Origin: Planotetraspora mira
GTDB taxonomy: Bacteria; Actinomycetota; Actinomycetes; Streptosporangiales; Streptosporangiaceae
Assembly (NCBI RefSeq): GCF_016863275.1
Contig: NZ_BOOO01000035.1
Location: 62,001-126,000, forward strand
Direction: 5' to 3'
Length of the DNA stretch: 64,000 nt
Program-made: the position numbers and the translations under genes
Notes under the pieces: generated by a model
What the model saw: the letters and a program-made list of their open reading frames with translations, nothing else
Databases searched by the model: none
Told to the model about the DNA's origin: nothing
Part shown: positions 22,893-31,729 of the stretch, one piece after another
Layout of the letters: every line of letters begins with the position of its first letter
Numbering within the stretch: the first letter of the stretch is position 1

Positions 22893-24262
22893 GCGCCGGA
22901 CGTGGGTGAGGCGTCCACTGTGGTCCTCGCGACCGGGCTCTCGCCCACCGCCTTGGAAGTCCTCGTACGGGCCAGTGCACCGAGCGCGAGCAGCAGCAAC
23001 CCGGCCGAGGCCCACGCGGCCCAGTCGCCCAGGGCGGTGTAGAGGGTGGCCGAGCCCTCCCGAGGCAGGGTGGCCGTGACCGTGGCCATGCCCGTTCTGG
23101 CGCTGTAGCGCTCGGTCACGATCCGGCCGCGGTCGTCGCTGACCGTCAGCCATCCCTGGCGTGCGGCACGGGCCACAGACAGGCCGTTCTCCACTCCGCG
23201 CACCACCGCCATGCGGCTGTGCAGCCACGCGTCCTCGTCGAAGTCCCAGGCGGGCGCGAGCAGGGCGGCGACTCCGGCCTTGCCGTACTCCCTGACCAGG
23301 CCGGGGAAGTCGAGGTCCTTGCAGATGATGAGGCCGAGCCGACCGTCGTCGAGGAAGGCCAAGCTGGTGCCGGGCCGGAACTCGCGCTCCACCCCCGGGA
23401 TCATGTGGTGCTTGTCGTAGCGCACGCCGGAGGGGTAGCTCACCGCGCTGTTGGTCTCCATGGCGATCCCCGCGACCACTTCCACACCCGGGCGGGCGAA
23501 CGGCAGGTCGGCGGTCGTGAAGACCTTCTCGGGCAGCACCACGATCTCCGCACCGCCGGTCACCGCGCCGTCGATGGCCTCGCCGTACCGGCGGACGAGA
23601 TCTTCGGAGTCGTCCGTCGCGACCAGCGCGACCTTCCGTCCTCCGGTGTCGGCGGGCGTCGAGAGCCGTAGGAGACCATGGCCGAGCGTGAGCGCGACCA
23701 GCACACCCGAGACCACCGCCACGCGTGGCCGCAGGGCCGCGATCGAGGCGGGCACGAACAGCAGGAGGAAGGTGATGCCCCAGACCCCGGTGACCGAGGC
23801 GGTCTGCAGCACGGGCAGGAAGTCGGCCTGCGTGTACGCCAGGCTCCACCAGGCCCCGTGCGGTCCGGCGAGGTTCATGGCGTACTCAGTGGTGACCCAG
23901 ACGGCCGGTACGGCTGCCGCCGCCAGGAGCGGTCTGCCGCGCACGAGCAGGGTGCGGAAGAGCAGCACGCCCAGGCCGTAACAGAGCGCGGGACCGGCGA
24001 TGAGGGCGGCGGCCAGCGCGGGCGGCATCTCGAGGGTCCGGGTGAAGTACGGCCACATCTGCACCTGGCCGGCGAGCCAGACGAGCGTTCCGGCGGCGAA
24101 CGCCGTACGCCCGTCTGTCCGGCGGGCCAGGAACAGGACGGGCAACGGCGCGAGCCAGGTGAGCTGCCAGACGGGGTGGAGACCCCCGCCGAAGTGCATC
24201 AGGACGGCGGAGGCGAGGGTGAGGAGGATGCGTTCCATGCCGACGATCGTGCTTTTCCGCAC
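22889..24262 (-). CDS. Apolipoprotein N-acyltransferase-like membrane protein with nitrilase domain
   Basis: A ~457-residue protein: about six N-terminal membrane helices (10-200), a carbon-nitrogen hydrolase domain (~210-400), and a C-terminal helix. The Glu-Lys-Cys triad is present: E245 (LPEKVF), K284 (YDKHHMIPG), C314 (IICKDLDFP). This is the layout of Lnt, which N-acylates lipoproteins, but it lacks the typical Lnt length and DPP-mannose-synthase fusion seen in mycobacteria, so another substrate is possible. The start is GTG 24262 or ATG 24238. It follows the response regulator by 12 nt and probably shares its operon. Confidence 0.82.
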   Translation of the reverse strand: MRKSTIVGMERILLTLASAVLMHFGGGLHPVWQLTWLAPLPVLFLARRTDGRTAFAAGTLVWLAGQVQMWPYFTRTLEMPPALAAALIAGPALCYGLGVLLFRTLLVRGRPLLAAAAVPAVWVTTEYAMNLAGPHGAWWSLAYTQADFLPVLQTASVTGVWGITFLLLFVPASIAALRPRVAVVSGVLVALTLGHGLLRLSTPADTGGRKVALVATDDSEDLVRRYGEAIDGAVTGGAEIVVLPEKVFTTADLPFARPGVEVVAGIAMETNSAVSYPSGVRYDKHHMIPGVEREFRPGTSLAFLDDGRLGLIICKDLDFPGLVREYGKAGVAALLAPAWDFDEDAWLHSRMAVVRGVENGLSVARAARQGWLTVSDDRGRIVTERYSARTGMATVTATLPREGSATLYTALGDWAAWASAGLLLLALGALARTRTSKAVGESPVARTTVDASPTSGA

Positions 24263-24274
24263 CCCGCCGGCGCG

Positions 24275-24961
24275 TCAGTCGCCGGTGTGATCTCCGGTGT
24301 CACTCTCACCGGCGACCACCAGCCCGGACTCGTAGGCGAGCACCACGGCCTGGACCCGGTCCCGCAGGTCCAGCTTGGTGAGCATGCGGCTGACGTGCGT
24401 CTTGACCGTGTGCTCGGTGACCACGAGTGCGGCGGCGATCTCCGCGTTCGACAGGCCGCGCGCGACCAGCTTCAGCGTCTCGCGCTCGCGTTCGGTCAGC
24501 GCGCCCAGCCTGGCCGCGAGCAGGGGGGCGACACCGTGAGCGGGCCTGCGCACCAGGTCCTCGAGCAGTCTCCGGGTCGCCGCCGGGGCGAGCAGGGCCT
24601 CACCCGAGGCGACGGTGCGCACGGCGTGGGCGAGCTCGTCCCGCCGGATGTCTTTCAGCAGGAAACCACTGGCTCCCGCCCGGACCGCGTCGTAGACGTA
24701 CTCGTCGAGGTCGAACATGGTCAGCACGAGCACCTTGGCGGCGGTGGTGGCGCAGATCTCCCTGGTCGCCTCGATGCCGTTCTTGCCCGGCATGTGCACG
24801 TCCATCAGGACCACGTCCGGCTGGAGCCGCCTGGCCTCGGCGATCGCCCCCTCGCCGTCGGCGGCCTCGCCGACCACCTCCATGTCCGGCTGCGCGTCCA
24901 GGATCAGCCCGAATCCCGCGCGGAAGAGGTCCTGATCGTCGGCGATGAGCACCCGTAACAT
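24275..24961 (-). CDS. NarL/LuxR-type response regulator
   Basis: A 228-residue regulator: receiver domain (~1-120) with acidic pocket D8-D9 and phospho-acceptor D54 (VLMDVHMPG), then a LuxR HTH (~155-215: LTERERETLKLVARGLSNAE, IAAALVVTEHTVKTHVSRML). It lies 5 nt after the sensor kinase stop and 12 nt before the Lnt-like gene, so a kinase-regulator-effector operon is likely. Confidence 0.95.
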   Translation of the reverse strand: MLRVLIADDQDLFRAGFGLILDAQPDMEVVGEAADGEGAIAEARRLQPDVVLMDVHMPGKNGIEATREICATTAAKVLVLTMFDLDEYVYDAVRAGASGFLLKDIRRDELAHAVRTVASGEALLAPAATRRLLEDLVRRPAHGVAPLLAARLGALTERERETLKLVARGLSNAEIAAALVVTEHTVKTHVSRMLTKLDLRDRVQAVVLAYESGLVVAGESDTGDHTGD

Positions 24962-24966
24962 GCGGG

Positions 24967-26070
24967 CTATTCAAGCGGAAATTCAGCTTTCACCATGAAT
25001 CCCCCGTTTCGTCCCGCCCCGGCGGTGAGCGTCCCGCCGCATGCCGCCACCCGTTCCCGCATCCCGGCCAGCCCGTACCCGCCGCTCTCACCCGGCCCCC
25101 GGCCGTCGTCGGCGATCTCCACCGTCAGGTTCTCCCCCCAGGTCAGCGTGAGGCGTACGGCACGCGTACCGGCGTGCTTGCGCACGTTGGTCAGCGCCTC
25201 CTGAACGATGCGGTAGACGGCGGCCTCGATGCTTTCCGCGACCGGACGCGGGGTGCCGGCGGTCGTGCTCACCACATCGAGGCCACTGCGCTCGAGCAGT
25301 GCGGGAAGGTTGGCCAGCCGGGGCTGGAGCAACGCCTCGCCGGCATGGCCCCACGCCGGACCGCCGCCGTCGGCCGGGTTCCGCAGTGCGGCGAGCACTC
25401 CCCGAAGCTCGGCCAGCGCACTCCTTCCCGTGCCGGCGATCGCATCGAAAATCACCTCGGCCTTGTCCGGGTCGCTGCGCACCACCACCGGCCCGGCTTC
25501 GGCCTGAACCACCATCAGCCCGACGGAATGGGTGACGATGTCATGCATGTCGCGCGCGATCCGGGTGCGCTCCTCCGCGGCCGCGGCGACGTGCTCCTGC
25601 TCCCGCCGCCGCGCCCGCTCGGCCAGTTCGGCGGTTCGCGAGCGGCTCGCCCTGACACTGGTGCCCAGCGCGTAGGCGGCCACGAAGGCGGTCCCCATCA
25701 GCCGGAAGGTCTCGTCGTCCTCTCCCGGCAACACCAGCGAGACACCCACCGCCGCCACGATCGCCGGAATCGCCGCGAGCCTCTTCCACGTGGGGCTCAG
25801 GTCGGCGATCGTGTAGACGGCCAGCAGCGGCCCGAAGGGCAGGAACGGCTTCTCCCACATCACCATGACGGACATCGCCGCACCGACCACCACCGCCACC
25901 AGCATCGGCGCCCGCCTGCGCCACCACACCGGCAGCGACGCCGACAGCCCAAGACCGATGATCCACCACGGTTTGGGATCGGGCAGGAGAAGCGGCCCGA
26001 CCGTGGCCAGGACCACGCCTACCGCAAGGGCCCCGTCAACCGCCCGCCCGACCCGGCCCGCTGCAAGCAT
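24967..26070 (-). CDS. NarL-family sensor histidine kinase
   Basis: A 367-residue membrane kinase. Four to five N-terminal helices (~10-140) with no large extracytoplasmic loop suggest sensing within the membrane. A HisKA_3 dimerisation domain follows with phospho-acceptor H176 (RIARDMHDIVTHSVGL), then HATPase_c with EALTNVRKHA (N box), DDGRGPG and GYGLAGMRERV. Partner is the adjacent response regulator. The start is at 26070, 60 bp after the SDR gene on the same strand. Confidence 0.94.
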   Translation of the reverse strand: MLAAGRVGRAVDGALAVGVVLATVGPLLLPDPKPWWIIGLGLSASLPVWWRRRAPMLVAVVVGAAMSVMVMWEKPFLPFGPLLAVYTIADLSPTWKRLAAIPAIVAAVGVSLVLPGEDDETFRLMGTAFVAAYALGTSVRASRSRTAELAERARRREQEHVAAAAEERTRIARDMHDIVTHSVGLMVVQAEAGPVVVRSDPDKAEVIFDAIAGTGRSALAELRGVLAALRNPADGGGPAWGHAGEALLQPRLANLPALLERSGLDVVSTTAGTPRPVAESIEAAVYRIVQEALTNVRKHAGTRAVRLTLTWGENLTVEIADDGRGPGESGGYGLAGMRERVAACGGTLTAGAGRNGGFMVKAEFPLE

Positions 26071-26130
26071 CCGCTCATTATCAGGATTTATCAGCCCGCT
26101 GTCCTGCGGCCGGCACTCTTTTCCGAGGCC

Positions 26131-26919
26131 CTAGTCGTCCAGGCTTCCCATGGACAGGTTGACGGTGGTTCCCGTCATCCCGCTCGCCTTGTCGGACGCC
26201 ATGAAGACCGCCATGTTCGCCACCTCGTCGAGTCTCATGACCCGTCGCGGGTGGGTCGTGCCTGCGAGGTACCCTCCGAACTGTTCCCAGGTCATCCCCG
26301 CCGACGCCTTGGCCTCGAAGGCCTCCCTCATCGTGGCTGTCTCCGGCATGCCGTGGGGTCGCAGACCGACCACGCGGATGCCCTGAGGTGCGAGTTCGGC
26401 GGACAGATCTCGAGTGAGCGCCTCCTTGGCGGCCTGCGCCGGGCCGTAGCCTCCGTTCAGTCGGGAGCCCATCCGTGCGGGGAGTGCGGTGACGGTCATG
26501 ATCACCCCCGATCCGTTGGGAATCATCTGCCGTGCGGCCAGGCGCGCGGTCAGGAAGTACGACGTCGTGTAGGTCGTGATCGGCAGGAAGAACTGCCCGG
26601 CGTCCATCTCGGCCAGCGGGACACCCAGAATCTCCGAGTCCGGGACCCCGATCGCGTTGAGCGAGATGTCGACGCGGCCCGACTGATCGATCACGGACCG
26701 CAGATGCCTGTCGACGGCCTGCTCGTCGAGAGCGTCGACCTCGGCCGCCTCGGCGGCTCCGCCGGCGGAGACGATGTCCTTGGCGACGGCTTCGACGGGT
26801 GCAAGGGAACGTCCGGTGAGAAAGACCCTCGCTCCCTCAGACGCGAAGGCGCGTGCGACTGCGCCGCCGATCGCGCCTCCGGCTCCGTAGACCACCGCGA
26901 CCTTGTCATTCAGCATCAT
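26131..26919 (-). CDS. SDR-family protein with degenerate active site
   Basis: A 262-residue Rossmann protein with glycine motif YGAGGAIGG (11-19) and an NAIG segment at ~88-91. At the positions of the catalytic Ser-Tyr-Lys, alignment gives A145 (in TVTALPA), Y158 and Q162 (GYGPAQAAKE): Ser and Lys are missing, although K165 lies three residues later. It may bind cofactor without normal SDR catalysis, or use a shifted lysine. The start is ATG 26919 with GAGAGGAACC upstream. It is divergent from a SigG-like sigma factor, a plausible controller. Confidence 0.85.
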   Translation of the reverse strand: MMLNDKVAVVYGAGGAIGGAVARAFASEGARVFLTGRSLAPVEAVAKDIVSAGGAAEAAEVDALDEQAVDRHLRSVIDQSGRVDISLNAIGVPDSEILGVPLAEMDAGQFFLPITTYTTSYFLTARLAARQMIPNGSGVIMTVTALPARMGSRLNGGYGPAQAAKEALTRDLSAELAPQGIRVVGLRPHGMPETATMREAFEAKASAGMTWEQFGGYLAGTTHPRRVMRLDEVANMAVFMASDKASGMTGTTVNLSMGSLDD

Positions 26920-27128
26920 CTCTGGTTCCTCTCTGTGCCCGGGTGGTCACTTGTGCCACCTCACGGGTGAAGCCCGGCCGCTGAGCTCATCCGACGTACG
27001 GACCGTCAGCGCCGTCGACGATGCAGACACCGCGACATCGGGAAAGTGGGCGCCCACCGACCGCCCAGTTCGTCTCCCGGCCGGTGTCTCTACAGGATGG
27101 GAAATGCACAAGACGCGGGAAGAAGGCG

Positions 27129-28145
27129 ATGAGGGTGGCGACAGCCGACCTGATCTCAAAGGCGCGGGCGGGAGACGGCGACGCGTTCCGAGAGCTGACC
27201 GAGCCACACCGCCGGGAGTTGCAGGTGCACTGCTACCGGATGCTCGGATCCCTCCAGGATGCCGAGGACGCCCTGCAGGACACGCTGCTGACCGCCTGGC
27301 GCGGCCTCGCCGGGTTTCAGGGACGCGCGTCACTGCGCACCTGGCTCTACCGGATCGCCACCAACCGGTGCCTCAACGCGCGTCGCTCGGCCGGCCGGCG
27401 ACCCGCCAAGGAGTGGAACATCCCAGGAGTCGAACCGCCGGAGCCGACCCGGCTCGGCGAGGTCGTATGGCTTGAGCCGTTCCCCGACGTCCTCCTCGAA
27501 GGCGCGATCGACGTGCCGCCCGGCCCGGAGGCCCGCTACGAACAGACCGAATCCATCTCCCTGGCCTTCGTGACCGCACTGCAGGTCCTGCCGCCTCGCC
27601 AGCTCGCCGTCCTCATCTTGCGCGACGTTCTCGGATTCCACGCCGACGAGGTGGCCGACATGCTCGACTCGACCGTCGACTCGGTGACCAGCGCCCTCAA
27701 ACGGGCGCGCGCAAGCCTGCAGCGGCGCCGGACGCCGGCCGCCGATCGCGAACCGTCTCCCGCCTCCGGCTCGCCCTCCGAGGACGCGATCGTGGCGAAG
27801 TTCGTCAGCGCGTACGAGTCCGCCGATCTCGAGGCACTGGTGGCCCTGCTGACCGACGACGTCTTCATGTCGATGCCGCCGATGCCCCTCGAATACGAGG
27901 GCCGAGACATCGTGGCCCGCTTCTGCGCCGGCATCTTCGGCGAGGACCGCAGGTTCGACCTCGTCCCGACGCGAGCCAACGGGCAGCCGGCGTTCGGAGC
28001 CTACCTGCGCGCCCCCACCGGCATCCGGCACGGAACCGGCCTGTTCGTCCTCACCCTCGCCGGCGACCGGATCTGCGCCATGTCCCGCTTCGAGAACAGC
28101 GTGCTCCCATGGTTCGGGCTACCGCGATCGCTCCCGAGCCGATAG
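27129..28145 (+). CDS. ECF sigma factor, SigG-like, with SnoaL-like domain
   Basis: A 338-residue sigma factor: region 2 at ~8-75 (HCYRMLGSLQDAEDALQDTL), a linker with WLEPFPDVLLEG, region 4 at ~140-200 (LPPRQLAVLILRDVLGFHAD, then EVADMLDSTVDSVTSALKRA) and a SnoaL-like domain from ~220 (VAKFVSAYESADLEALVALL; SMPPMPLEYEGRDIV). It is a paralogue of the gene at 13584-14561. The start is ATG 27129 with GGGAAG upstream; an upstream open frame is not homologous. Divergent from the degenerate SDR. No anti-sigma factor nearby. Confidence 0.92.
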   Translation: MRVATADLISKARAGDGDAFRELTEPHRRELQVHCYRMLGSLQDAEDALQDTLLTAWRGLAGFQGRASLRTWLYRIATNRCLNARRSAGRRPAKEWNIPGVEPPEPTRLGEVVWLEPFPDVLLEGAIDVPPGPEARYEQTESISLAFVTALQVLPPRQLAVLILRDVLGFHADEVADMLDSTVDSVTSALKRARASLQRRRTPAADREPSPASGSPSEDAIVAKFVSAYESADLEALVALLTDDVFMSMPPMPLEYEGRDIVARFCAGIFGEDRRFDLVPTRANGQPAFGAYLRAPTGIRHGTGLFVLTLAGDRICAMSRFENSVLPWFGLPRSLPSR

Positions 28146-28347
28146 CCCGGTTCCGGGCAGTGGAGGAGATCCGTCGGAATGCGGCTCAGCGTCCGGGCCG
28201 CCGGTCGTGGCCTCGCACGGTGACGACATGACAGGCTGAGTCCATGGACGAGTCGAGGCTGCGGCTGAAAGTTCTCCAGGTGACTTGGGCCGGCGACGGG
28301 CGCTGCCACCGCCAGGCCGTCGTCCCGCGAGTGAGGGAACGCCGCGG

Positions 28348-28536
28348 ATGAGTGAGCAGGGGATCTGCTCGGCGAAGGGCTGCGGGGCAGCGGCGTCGTA
28401 TGCCGTGATCTGGAACAACCCCAAGATCCACTCGCCGGAGCGGGAGAAGGTCTGGGCGGCCTGCGAGGAGCACCGCCAGTCGCTCGCCGACTTCCTGGAC
28501 GCGCGCGGGTTCCTGCGCCGGGTGGACAAACTGTAG
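28348..28536 (+). CDS. Small Cys/His-rich actinobacterial protein
   Basis: A 62-residue protein with CSAKGC at 7-12, then VIWNNPKIHSPEREKVWAAC, EEHRQSLADFL and a final ARGFLRRV. Spacing of C7, C12, the later Cys and His suggests one zinc site. I recognise it as a conserved small actinobacterial protein but know of no proven function. The start is ATG 28348 with a weak ribosome site. Confidence 0.7.
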   Translation: MSEQGICSAKGCGAAASYAVIWNNPKIHSPEREKVWAACEEHRQSLADFLDARGFLRRVDKL

Positions 28537-28674
28537 GTGACGGACCCGACCGCAGTGATCGGAGCACCCGCACAGCCCGGGCCTGCGCGATCGGTGATCG
28601 GATAAGCGGAAAGCGCCGTGACCAGTCGTAAGATGGCCGAAGATCAGGATATTGGAGACATCGAAGGGCCGAAC

Positions 28675-29001
28675 ATGATCTTCATCACCGCCAAGTTCCG
28701 GATCAAGCCCGAGTATGCGGAGCAGTGGCCGGAAATCTCGCGGGAGTTCACCGAGGCCACCCGCGGTGAGCCCGGCTGTCTGTGGTTCGACTGGTCGCGC
28801 AGCCTGGACGACTCGACCGAGTACGTGCTCGTCGAGGCGTTCCGGGACGGCGACGCCGGCGCCGCGCACGTCCAGTCCGAGCACTTCGCGACCGCGCAGC
28901 GGACTTTCCCCCCGCACCTGGTCGAGACGCCGCGGATCGTCAACGCTGTCTTGGAGCAGGACGACTGGTCCTTGCTCGGCGAGATGGCCGTCCAGGGCTG
29001 A
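28675..29001 (+). CDS. Antibiotic-biosynthesis-monooxygenase-like (YgiN-type) protein
   Basis: A 108-residue ferredoxin-like dimeric barrel: MIFITAKFRIKPEYAEQWPE at the N-terminus, EPGCLWFDWSRSLDDSTEYV in the middle, VEAFRDGDAGAAHVQSEHF towards the end. This is the standard layout of the ABM/YgiN family, which includes quinol monooxygenases and cofactor-free oxygenases. The start is ATG 28675 with GAAGGG upstream; an in-frame GTG at 28618 would add 19 residues lacking homology. Stand-alone gene. Confidence 0.85.
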   Translation: MIFITAKFRIKPEYAEQWPEISREFTEATRGEPGCLWFDWSRSLDDSTEYVLVEAFRDGDAGAAHVQSEHFATAQRTFPPHLVETPRIVNAVLEQDDWSLLGEMAVQG

Positions 29002-29074
29002 CGGAGCAGAGCGGCAAGCCCGGCACGGCCGGGTGTCGCCGGCGGGGGCGCGTGACCGCGCCGCCCGCCTCGCG

Positions 29075-29575
29075 TCAATGGATCCGACGCTTCGCTGTTT
29101 TCATCTGAACCTGCGTCGAGGATCCGGACACGAAGGCTTCGATGGCTCTGCGAACCTCTTCCGAACGGGCCTTGAGGGGCTCCCCGCTCTCCGCGCGATG
29201 CATGTCCCCTGCGAGATCCATCGCGGCCTCGGCGAGTCGGATCACGTCGGGCTCGTCGGCGATCAGCCGAACGCGATAGAGGGCATGCCATGCGGAGGCT
29301 TTGAGCCGGAGGGACTCGTCTTTCGCCGCTTGATATTCGAGTTCGTGCCCCTCGCGCCCTCGTAAGGTGGCGCGGTCGTACTGCGCACCGCGGAACTCGA
29401 GCACGGCACCGGCGAAGCCGCTGTATATGACCATCCTCTCCTCGCGCAGCCGGGTGGCGAGAGTGAAACGCTCGGCCCTGTCGGTCGTCATCCGCTGGAA
29501 GACGAACGTGAGAAGGGAACCCAGCAGGGTGCCAGTGACCGCGAGGAGGGCGGTGAGAACGGCTTCCACGCTCAT
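29075..29575 (-). CDS. Membrane-anchored protein of unknown function
   Basis: A 166-residue protein with one N-terminal membrane helix (SVEAVLTALLAVTGTLLGSL, ~2-28) followed by a charged, largely helical cytoplasmic part (RAERFTLATRLREERMVIYS; GHELEYQAAKDESLRLKASA) that could form a coiled coil. No family recognised. The start is ATG 29575 without a strong ribosome site. It is divergent from the two-component operon at 29811; a sensory accessory role would be speculation. Confidence 0.7.
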   Translation of the reverse strand: MSVEAVLTALLAVTGTLLGSLLTFVFQRMTTDRAERFTLATRLREERMVIYSGFAGAVLEFRGAQYDRATLRGREGHELEYQAAKDESLRLKASAWHALYRVRLIADEPDVIRLAEAAMDLAGDMHRAESGEPLKARSEEVRRAIEAFVSGSSTQVQMKTAKRRIH

Positions 29576-29810
29576 TAGTCGATCACAGGTGGCCGTTTCC
29601 CGTGACCTGTTCGCGTCTGCCGCCGGAGCCGGAGACAGCGGCGCGCATGGGCCTGGACGTACGGGTTGGTGGGGCCAGACCCACTTCAGGGCTGATCGAA
29701 GAGGTGCCGGGCTCTGTGCGGTGCACAGTGGAAACACCAAGCCGTACCGGCCGGATCGGCGCATCGCAGGAGGCGCGGGTGCCGCGGTCGGGGTTCTGAA
29801 GTGAGAAGGA

Positions 29811-31070
29811 ATGATCATGCGACAGTCGGTGTCCTGGATGGCGAGCGCCTGCGTCGGGTTCGTGCGAGCGTGCGCCGTGGTGGTCGTGACGATGCTGGTC
29901 CCGGCCGTGTGGGCCGCTGCCGTGGCGCTGGCGATCTGGTGGGGAAACCCGTGGACGTGGATAGTGCCGTTCGTGTGGGCATGTATCGGCACATTCATCC
30001 TTTCCCGACCGGTCTGCCGGATGTTCCGCCTCCTCGTCGCGAAGTGGACGGACACCGTCATTCCCCCCGGATACCGGGAGGCCGGGCCGGTGGTGCGCAT
30101 GTCCACCGGGTACTGGTGGAACGGGTACTCCTACGAGCGCACCCGCCGGGACGCCCTCCAGGACCAGCGGATGCGAACCTGGTGGCGCGATCCCGCCACC
30201 TGGCGTGACCTGCGTTTCACGGGGATCGCACCGGTCACCGCGGGCGTGATCGCGTCCATCCCGCTCGCCGGAGTCGCGGCAGCGGTCTTCGGGTTCTCCC
30301 AGCCTGCGCTCACCTCGCGTCTCATCGGGTTGCTCGGGTTGGTCGTGGCGGTCGCCGGCGCCCCGTATGCCTGGCGGTCCGCCGAGCCGGTAGCCGTCCG
30401 CTTCCTGGGCGCGTCGCCGGCGATGATGCTGGCGGAGCGGGTCGATGAGCTGACGGCTCAGCGCGCGGACACAACGGTCGCGCAGGCCGCCGAGATCCGC
30501 CGGATCGAGCGGGACCTGCACGACGGGGCGCAGGCACGCCTGGTCGCGCTCGGGCTCTCTTTGGCGACTGTGGAGAAGTTGATGGAAGCCGACCCCGACC
30601 AGGCCAAGGCGCTGCTGCGGGAGGCGCGAGCCGGCGCCACCACGTCACTGACCGAGCTCCGCGAACTGGTCAAGGGAATCAACCCGCCGGTGCTGAGCGA
30701 GCGAGGGCTCATCGATGCCGTTCGCGCTCTCGCCCTGGACAGCCCGCTCGAAGCGACTGTCAGCGCCGACGTCCGGTTACGCCTGGACCCGCCGATCGAG
30801 TCCGCCCTGTATTTCGGAGTCGCCGAACTGGTGACCAACGCGGCCAAGCACGCCCATGCGACCCGGGCGCTGATCTCCATCACCCGGGACGACACCGGCA
30901 TCGTCGTCGATGTCGAGGACGACGGCCGGGGTGGGGCCGGTGCGCGAGCCGGCGGTGGACTCGCTGGGCTACGCCGCCGTCTGGCGGTCTTCGACGGCAC
31001 CCTGGAGATCACGAGCCCGGCGGGCGGTCCGACCCGTGTGAGGATGGCGGTGCCATGCGAATCGTTGTAG
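29811..31070 (+). CDS. NarL-family sensor histidine kinase
   Basis: A 419-residue kinase. Two N-terminal helices (~18-65), a ~70-residue Trp/Arg-rich region (STGYWWNGYSYERTRRDALQ), two more helices (~138-190), then HisKA_3 with phospho-acceptor H237 (IRRIERDLHDGAQARLVALG) and an ATPase domain (ELVTNAAKHAHATRA; VEDDGRGG; GGGLAGLRRRL). The ATG at 29811 follows GAGAAGG. Its 3' end overlaps the response regulator by 16 nt, so the pair is coupled. Confidence 0.93.
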   Translation: MIMRQSVSWMASACVGFVRACAVVVVTMLVPAVWAAAVALAIWWGNPWTWIVPFVWACIGTFILSRPVCRMFRLLVAKWTDTVIPPGYREAGPVVRMSTGYWWNGYSYERTRRDALQDQRMRTWWRDPATWRDLRFTGIAPVTAGVIASIPLAGVAAAVFGFSQPALTSRLIGLLGLVVAVAGAPYAWRSAEPVAVRFLGASPAMMLAERVDELTAQRADTTVAQAAEIRRIERDLHDGAQARLVALGLSLATVEKLMEADPDQAKALLREARAGATTSLTELRELVKGINPPVLSERGLIDAVRALALDSPLEATVSADVRLRLDPPIESALYFGVAELVTNAAKHAHATRALISITRDDTGIVVDVEDDGRGGAGARAGGGLAGLRRRLAVFDGTLEITSPAGGPTRVRMAVPCESL

Positions 31071-31702
31071 CCGAAGACCTCTACCTCCTGCGTGACGGGA
31101 TGGTCCGCCTCATCGAGGCGTACGGACATCAGGTGGTGGCGACGGCGACCACCGGACCCGAGACGCTCGACGCGCTGCTGAGGTGGCGGCCGGACGTCTC
31201 CATCGTCGACGTCCGCATGCCGCCGACCCAGTCCGACGAGGGCCTGCGTGCGGCTCTCGCCGCCCGCAGCGAACTGCCCGGGCTGCCGCTCCTGATCCTT
31301 TCCCAGCACGTCGAACAGCTGTACGCCCGCGAACTCTTGGCCGACGGCGCCGGTGGCATCGGCTATCTCCTCAAAGAGAGCGTGTTCGACGCCGATCAGT
31401 TCATCGACGCCCTGGAGCGCGTCGCCCGTGGCGGGACCGCCATGGACCCGGCCGTCGTCGCCAAATTGTTGTCCAGCGGGTCCTCGAATCGGCGGCTCGC
31501 CCGGCTCACCGAACGCGAGCACTCCGTGCTCGGCCTCATGGCGGAGGGGTTGTCCAATCAGGCCATCGGCCAGCGGCTGTTCCTCAGCCAGGGCGCCATC
31601 AGCAAGTACACCACCACGATTTTCGGCAAGCTCGGCATCACCGATGACGACAGCAACAACCGCCGCGTCCTCGCCGTCCTCACCTATCTCAACGAGCCCT
31701 GA
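31055..31702 (+). CDS. LuxR-type response regulator
   Basis: A 215-residue regulator: receiver with D8 and phospho-acceptor D52 (VSIVDVRMPP), and a C-terminal LuxR HTH (LTEREHSVLGLMAEGLSNQA, IGQRLFLSQGAISKYTTTIF, then GKLGI). Partner of the kinase with which it overlaps by 16 nt. Target genes unknown; the divergent GNAT is convergent rather than in the operon. Confidence 0.94.
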   Translation: MRIVVAEDLYLLRDGMVRLIEAYGHQVVATATTGPETLDALLRWRPDVSIVDVRMPPTQSDEGLRAALAARSELPGLPLLILSQHVEQLYARELLADGAGGIGYLLKESVFDADQFIDALERVARGGTAMDPAVVAKLLSSGSSNRRLARLTEREHSVLGLMAEGLSNQAIGQRLFLSQGAISKYTTTIFGKLGITDDDSNNRRVLAVLTYLNEP

Positions 31703-31729
31703 CGTTGGTCGCCGTGGCTTCGTGAGCCG

